Below are positions 60,900 to 64,000 of a stretch of DNA of 64,000 nt, piece by piece. The DNA lies in contig DILB01000005.1 in NCBI GenBank assembly GCA_002424815.1, forward strand, positions 1 to 64,000, written 5' to 3'. The notes beneath the pieces were generated by a model, which saw only the letters and a program-made list of their open reading frames with translations, was not told the DNA's origin and did not search any database. The first letter of the stretch is position 1, and each line of letters begins with the position of its first letter. Source of the DNA: Caryophanales bacterium UBA5603 (GTDB lineage: Bacteria; Bacillota_I; Bacilli_A; Izemoplasmatales; Hujiaoplasmataceae). The position numbers and the translations under genes were made by a program.

Positions 60900-63217
60900 A
60901 AGTTGTCAATCAATTAACCCCTTCCATCGATGGTAAGGGTCTGATGATGGGTCGACACGGCTATACCGATGATTTTGCGGATAAAAATGCATTAATCATC
61001 AAAGTGATGCGAAGCCCTCATCCATATGCTCGAATTGTCAGTATCGATGATGCAGAAGCCAAGAAACTACCTGGGGTTGAACTCATTCTTTCTTACAAAG
61101 ATTTTGAACGTCGGCCGTTCACAAGAGCGGGACAAGGCTATCCTGAACCTTCACCCCATGATAAATTTGTTTTTGATGAGTATGTTCGTTATATTGGCGA
61201 TGAAGTCTTGTGTGTGGCTGCGGTTGATGAGGCCACAGCGAACAAAGCCTTAAAGTATATCAAAGTCGAATATGAAATATTAACGCCGATTCTTGATTTT
61301 GAGACTGCAAAACAACATTCAGTTATTATTCACCCCGAACCTGAAATCCATGAGATGTTTCCCATTGGATTTAAACCTCTAGAAAATGTGGCAGCGAGTT
61401 ATCATATGCACATCGGTGATGTGGAAAAATCCATTTCTGATTCAGAAGTGGTTATCAAAGAGTCATTTTACACACAAGCTCAAGCGCATTCGATGATGGA
61501 ACCACATACGGTTAATAGTCGTTTTGATTATCAAAATCGATTGGTACTTTATTCCTCAACGCAAACACCTTTCCATGTTCGAAGAATCATTTCACAAGCG
61601 CTTCAATTTCCTTTAAGTCGTATTCGCGTCATTAAACCACGTGTGGGTGGTGGCTTTGGTGGAAAACAAGCAATTCATGGCGAAATAATTTGTAGCGCTG
61701 TCTCAATCAGAACTGGAAAAGCTGCGAAACTGACTTATACGCGGAAAGAAGTTTATGAATCTTCTTATACCCGTCATCCGATGCGTTTGGATATCACTTT
61801 AGCAGCGATGAAGGACGGAACTTTAAAAGCTATTGATTGTTATGTCCTTTCCGATACCGGCGCATATGGTGAACACGCATTAACCGTCTTTATGGTGGCT
61901 GGATCAAAGGTTTTGCCACTATATAATAAAGTTGATTCGGTCCGTTTCTATGGTGATGTTGTCTATACCAACCATACACCTGCGGGTGCATTTCGTGGGT
62001 ATGGAGCGATTCAGGGGAATTATGCTTTGGAATCTGCTGTGGATATTTTGTGTCAAAAGTTAGGCATGGATCCGATTCTTTTTCGTCAAAAAAACATGAT
62101 TAAAGAGGGCGAGACTTCGCCAATATTTTCCATCATGGGCGAAGGTACTGAAGGTACAGCCATGAACATGGATACATGTAAACTTGATTATTGTGTCAAA
62201 CGTGGTATGGAATTAATCCATTGGAATCAAAAATACCCACGCACTCAAACCAAAAAAGATATTGTGGAAGGGTTGGGGATGGCGATAGCGATGCAAGGAA
62301 GTGGCATTCCTTATATCGATATGGGAGCCGCAACTATTAAACTTAATGATGACGGTTTTTATAATTTGCTAGTCGGTGCTACGGAAATAGGACAAGGAAG
62401 CGACACCATCTTAGCTCAAATTGCCGCAGAAGCGTTAATGACTTCTGTTGATAAAGTCATTGTCTATTCCTCTGACTCTGATTTGACGCCTTTTGATGTC
62501 GGCGCTTATGCATCATCAACGACTTTTGTATCGGGAAATGCTGTTTTGAAAGCGGCAGAAACGATGAAACATCAATTAATCATTGAAAGCGCCAAAGCTT
62601 TAGGGAGTGAGTTTAAAGATATTGAATTTGATGGCGAAATATTCAACGATTCAAAGCATCAGAAACAGATATCCTTAAAAGATTTATCAAATCGTTTATA
62701 TTATAATCATGATCAAAAACAGTTGATGGTGACGGAAAGTTATGTTGGACACAAATCACCGCCGCCCTTCATGGCAGGTTTTGCGGATGTATCGGTTGAT
62801 TTATTAACCGGCGAAGTGAAAGTCAATCATTATGTGAGTGTCGTTGATTGTGGTGTGACGATTAATCCGAAATTAGCACAAGGACAAGTGGAAGGTGCAA
62901 TTATTCAGGGAATGGGAATGACCTTATACGAAGATGTTATTTATACTAAAACTGGGAAATTAATCACCAATGATTTTATGTCTTACCGAATTCCTACGCG
63001 CATGGAAATTCCTTCAATGACGACGGAGTTCGCTGAAAGTTATGAAGAAAGCGGTCCTTTCGGAGCCAAATCTGTCGGTGAAATTGGCATTGATACACCG
63101 CCTGCAGCCATCTCAAATGCGATTTACAATGCTTGTGGTGTTCGCATTACAAGTTTGCCGATTACCCCTGAAAAAATCCTCAAAGGATTAAAAAAATTAA
63201 AGGAGCATTCAATATGA
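60896..63217 (+). CDS. xdhA: Xanthine dehydrogenase-type molybdopterin-binding catalytic subunit
   Basis: A 773-residue large subunit. The a/b hammerhead domain (about 15-125) is followed by the molybdopterin domain with PRVGGGFGGKQ, AFRGYGAIQ (substrate Arg region), GQGSDTILAQIAAEAL and the catalytic Glu in FGAKSVGEIG. It hydroxylates a purine or other N-heterocycle using water; the true substrate (xanthine, hypoxanthine, nicotinate or others) cannot be read from the sequence. The ATG at 60896 has GGAGG 7 nt upstream; the longer frame from 60833 lies inside the iron-sulfur gene. It overlaps the next gene by 4 bp. Confidence 0.93.
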   Translation: MKVVNQLTPSIDGKGLMMGRHGYTDDFADKNALIIKVMRSPHPYARIVSIDDAEAKKLPGVELILSYKDFERRPFTRAGQGYPEPSPHDKFVFDEYVRYIGDEVLCVAAVDEATANKALKYIKVEYEILTPILDFETAKQHSVIIHPEPEIHEMFPIGFKPLENVAASYHMHIGDVEKSISDSEVVIKESFYTQAQAHSMMEPHTVNSRFDYQNRLVLYSSTQTPFHVRRIISQALQFPLSRIRVIKPRVGGGFGGKQAIHGEIICSAVSIRTGKAAKLTYTRKEVYESSYTRHPMRLDITLAAMKDGTLKAIDCYVLSDTGAYGEHALTVFMVAGSKVLPLYNKVDSVRFYGDVVYTNHTPAGAFRGYGAIQGNYALESAVDILCQKLGMDPILFRQKNMIKEGETSPIFSIMGEGTEGTAMNMDTCKLDYCVKRGMELIHWNQKYPRTQTKKDIVEGLGMAIAMQGSGIPYIDMGAATIKLNDDGFYNLLVGATEIGQGSDTILAQIAAEALMTSVDKVIVYSSDSDLTPFDVGAYASSTTFVSGNAVLKAAETMKHQLIIESAKALGSEFKDIEFDGEIFNDSKHQKQISLKDLSNRLYYNHDQKQLMVTESYVGHKSPPPFMAGFADVSVDLLTGEVKVNHYVSVVDCGVTINPKLAQGQVEGAIIQGMGMTLYEDVIYTKTGKLITNDFMSYRIPTRMEIPSMTTEFAESYEESGPFGAKSVGEIGIDTPPAAISNAIYNACGVRITSLPITPEKILKGLKKLKEHSI

Positions 63218-63846
63218 AAAACAAAGGAATAAAATTTTGGAGCGTCATTTTATTTTATGGATCCCTCTGGGGAATCGTCGAAGCGAGTGTCGGTTATGTT
63301 TTGCATTTCCTTCCAGCTTTGATTGCTGGAACGATTTTGTTTCCTTTTGCCTCAATCATGCTTTATAAAACTTATAAAGATACACAATCAAAAAGTGCCA
63401 TGTTAGCGGTTGGAATTGTGGCTGCGGCCATCAAAGCACTCAATTTTTTGATGCCGATAGCCAATCCTTTCAAAGTCATCAACCCGATGGTCTCTATCGT
63501 TTTAGAAGCGTTGGTTGTCATGGCTTTTGTCACATTAGTGGCGAATGCAAAGTGGCCGGTTAAAATCAGCGCCATTCTAGTATCAAGTATTTTATGGCGT
63601 AGTCTTTATTTGGTTTATATGGCTGGGCAAATGCTTTTTACAGGTTATGTGGCAACTCAAATTGCATCGGTAACGGCTATGATGGATTTCGTCTTAATCT
63701 CAGGATTATTATCTGGCGTTATGGCAAGTGTATTTATCGCGCCTTTTGTCTTGAACATCAGAAACAATCGGTTTAAATTGGCAACTTCACCGCTGGTATC
63801 GTTAGGAATGTTCGTCTTAGGAATTGTTTTGACTTTTGTTTTGTAA
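63214..63846 (+). CDS. Small membrane protein in the molybdenum hydroxylase operon
   Basis: A 210-residue protein with about six membrane helices (starting WSVILFYGSLWGIVEASVGYVLHF). It overlaps the catalytic subunit gene by 4 bp and is followed after 18 bp by the XdhC/CoxI-type gene, so it clearly belongs to the operon. No family was recognised. The size and helix number resemble ECF-type substrate-binding membrane components, so it might import the enzyme's substrate, but no such motif was confirmed. Function unassigned. Confidence 0.75.
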   Translation: MKNKGIKFWSVILFYGSLWGIVEASVGYVLHFLPALIAGTILFPFASIMLYKTYKDTQSKSAMLAVGIVAAAIKALNFLMPIANPFKVINPMVSIVLEALVVMAFVTLVANAKWPVKISAILVSSILWRSLYLVYMAGQMLFTGYVATQIASVTAMMDFVLISGLLSGVMASVFIAPFVLNIRNNRFKLATSPLVSLGMFVLGIVLTFVL

Positions 63847-63864
63847 AGGTAATGAAGTGACCTT

Positions 63865-64000
63865 ATGGAAAACATATACGAAGCAATCTTGTCATTTCAA
63901 GCGCGTGGTATTCCCGCCATGTTGGTCACCGTTGTGGAAAAGACGGGTGAAGGACCGGTTGAGGTGGGTAAAAAAATGGTTGTGGGCGAAAATTTAGAAG
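63865..64000 (+). CDS. XdhC/CoxI-type molybdenum cofactor insertion protein, 3' end outside the window
   Basis: Only the first 45 codons are present (MENIYEAILSFQARG, then VTVVEKTGEGPVEVGKKMVVG). This matches the XdhC/CoxI N-terminus, where a TVV-x-x-x-G-x-x-P-x-x-x-G-x-x-M pattern is typical (usually with Ser-Ala/Ser-Pro; here GEGP). Such proteins bind and protect the mature molybdenum cofactor and load it into the hydroxylase. It starts 18 bp after the membrane protein gene. The fragment is short, so the call rests partly on operon context. Confidence 0.75.
   Translation, partial: MENIYEAILSFQARGIPAMLVTVVEKTGEGPVEVGKKMVVGENLE

Noticed and set aside
1..64000. Use of TGA as tryptophan (Mycoplasma code)
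   Set aside because: Trp positions in conserved motifs are TGG and several genes, such as zwf and the 34932 esterase, end cleanly in TGA, so the standard bacterial code applies.

Overview
The window is an AT-rich, low-GC Gram-positive-type chromosome segment. TGA is used as a stop (for example at the ends of zwf and of the 34932 esterase) and Trp is TGG, so the Mycoplasma/Spiroplasma code is excluded. Strong AAGGAG ribosome binding sites, TTGNNN-17-TATAAT or TGn-TATAAT promoters, lipobox lipoproteins, CcpA-like operators and gene families typical of Bacilli and deep-branching Mollicutes-like lineages suggest Acholeplasma/Izemoplasma/Haloplasma-type Bacillota. This placement is inferred from style and was not tested by phylogeny. 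No rRNA, tRNA, CRISPR array, insertion sequence or phage gene was seen.

Layout. 1-16 kb (mostly +): the 3' part of a GH105-type hydrolase, MFS and MATE exporters, an orphan PTS EIIC-like protein, a nitroreductase, a soluble five-PAS GGDEF/HD-GYP protein, a DsbA/FrnE oxidoreductase, a flavin-fold protein, a coupled gnd-zwf-cyclase operon, a Rieske protein and a repeat-containing surface protein. 16-30 kb (-): a sugar-uptake locus with a BadF-type kinase, SGNH esterase, YesL-like protein, doubly anchored lipoprotein, MalF/MalG-type permeases, binding protein, two large paralogous beta-rich proteins (one lipoprotein, one apparently cytoplasmic), a GntR/UTRA regulator and two mannose-6-phosphate isomerases. 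Three promoters here carry the same 11-bp-period direct repeat over the -35 box, which defines a small local regulon. 30-44 kb: GNAT, M32 carboxypeptidase, DUF1576-type membrane protein, PHB-depolymerase-like lipoprotein esterase, HAD phosphatase, rhodanese lipoprotein, a two-gene riboflavin-like operon in which the deaminase and DHBP-synthase domains look dead, NfeD/flotillin, and a second MATE exporter. 44-50 kb: a complete oligopeptide ABC operon (BCDFA) whose OppC has an extra extracellular domain. 50-59 kb: amidase, zinc-ribbon protein, DUF2207 plus LemA, DUF438/hemerythrin/PAS protein, and a membrane 5TMR-PAS-GGDEF-HD-GYP protein. 59-64 kb: a molybdenum hydroxylase (xanthine-dehydrogenase type) operon with mocA, FAD, 2Fe-2S and molybdopterin subunits, a small membrane protein and a truncated XdhC/CoxI maturation gene.

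Together the genes describe a fermentative heterotroph that imports sugars and peptides under CcpA-type catabolite control, makes NADPH through the oxidative pentose phosphate route, uses c-di-GMP signalling and carries a molybdenum hydroxylase. The most unusual points are the degenerate RibD/RibBA pair, the cyclase-family hydrolase sitting where a 6-phosphogluconolactonase would be expected, and the 11-bp-repeat regulon of the sugar locus.
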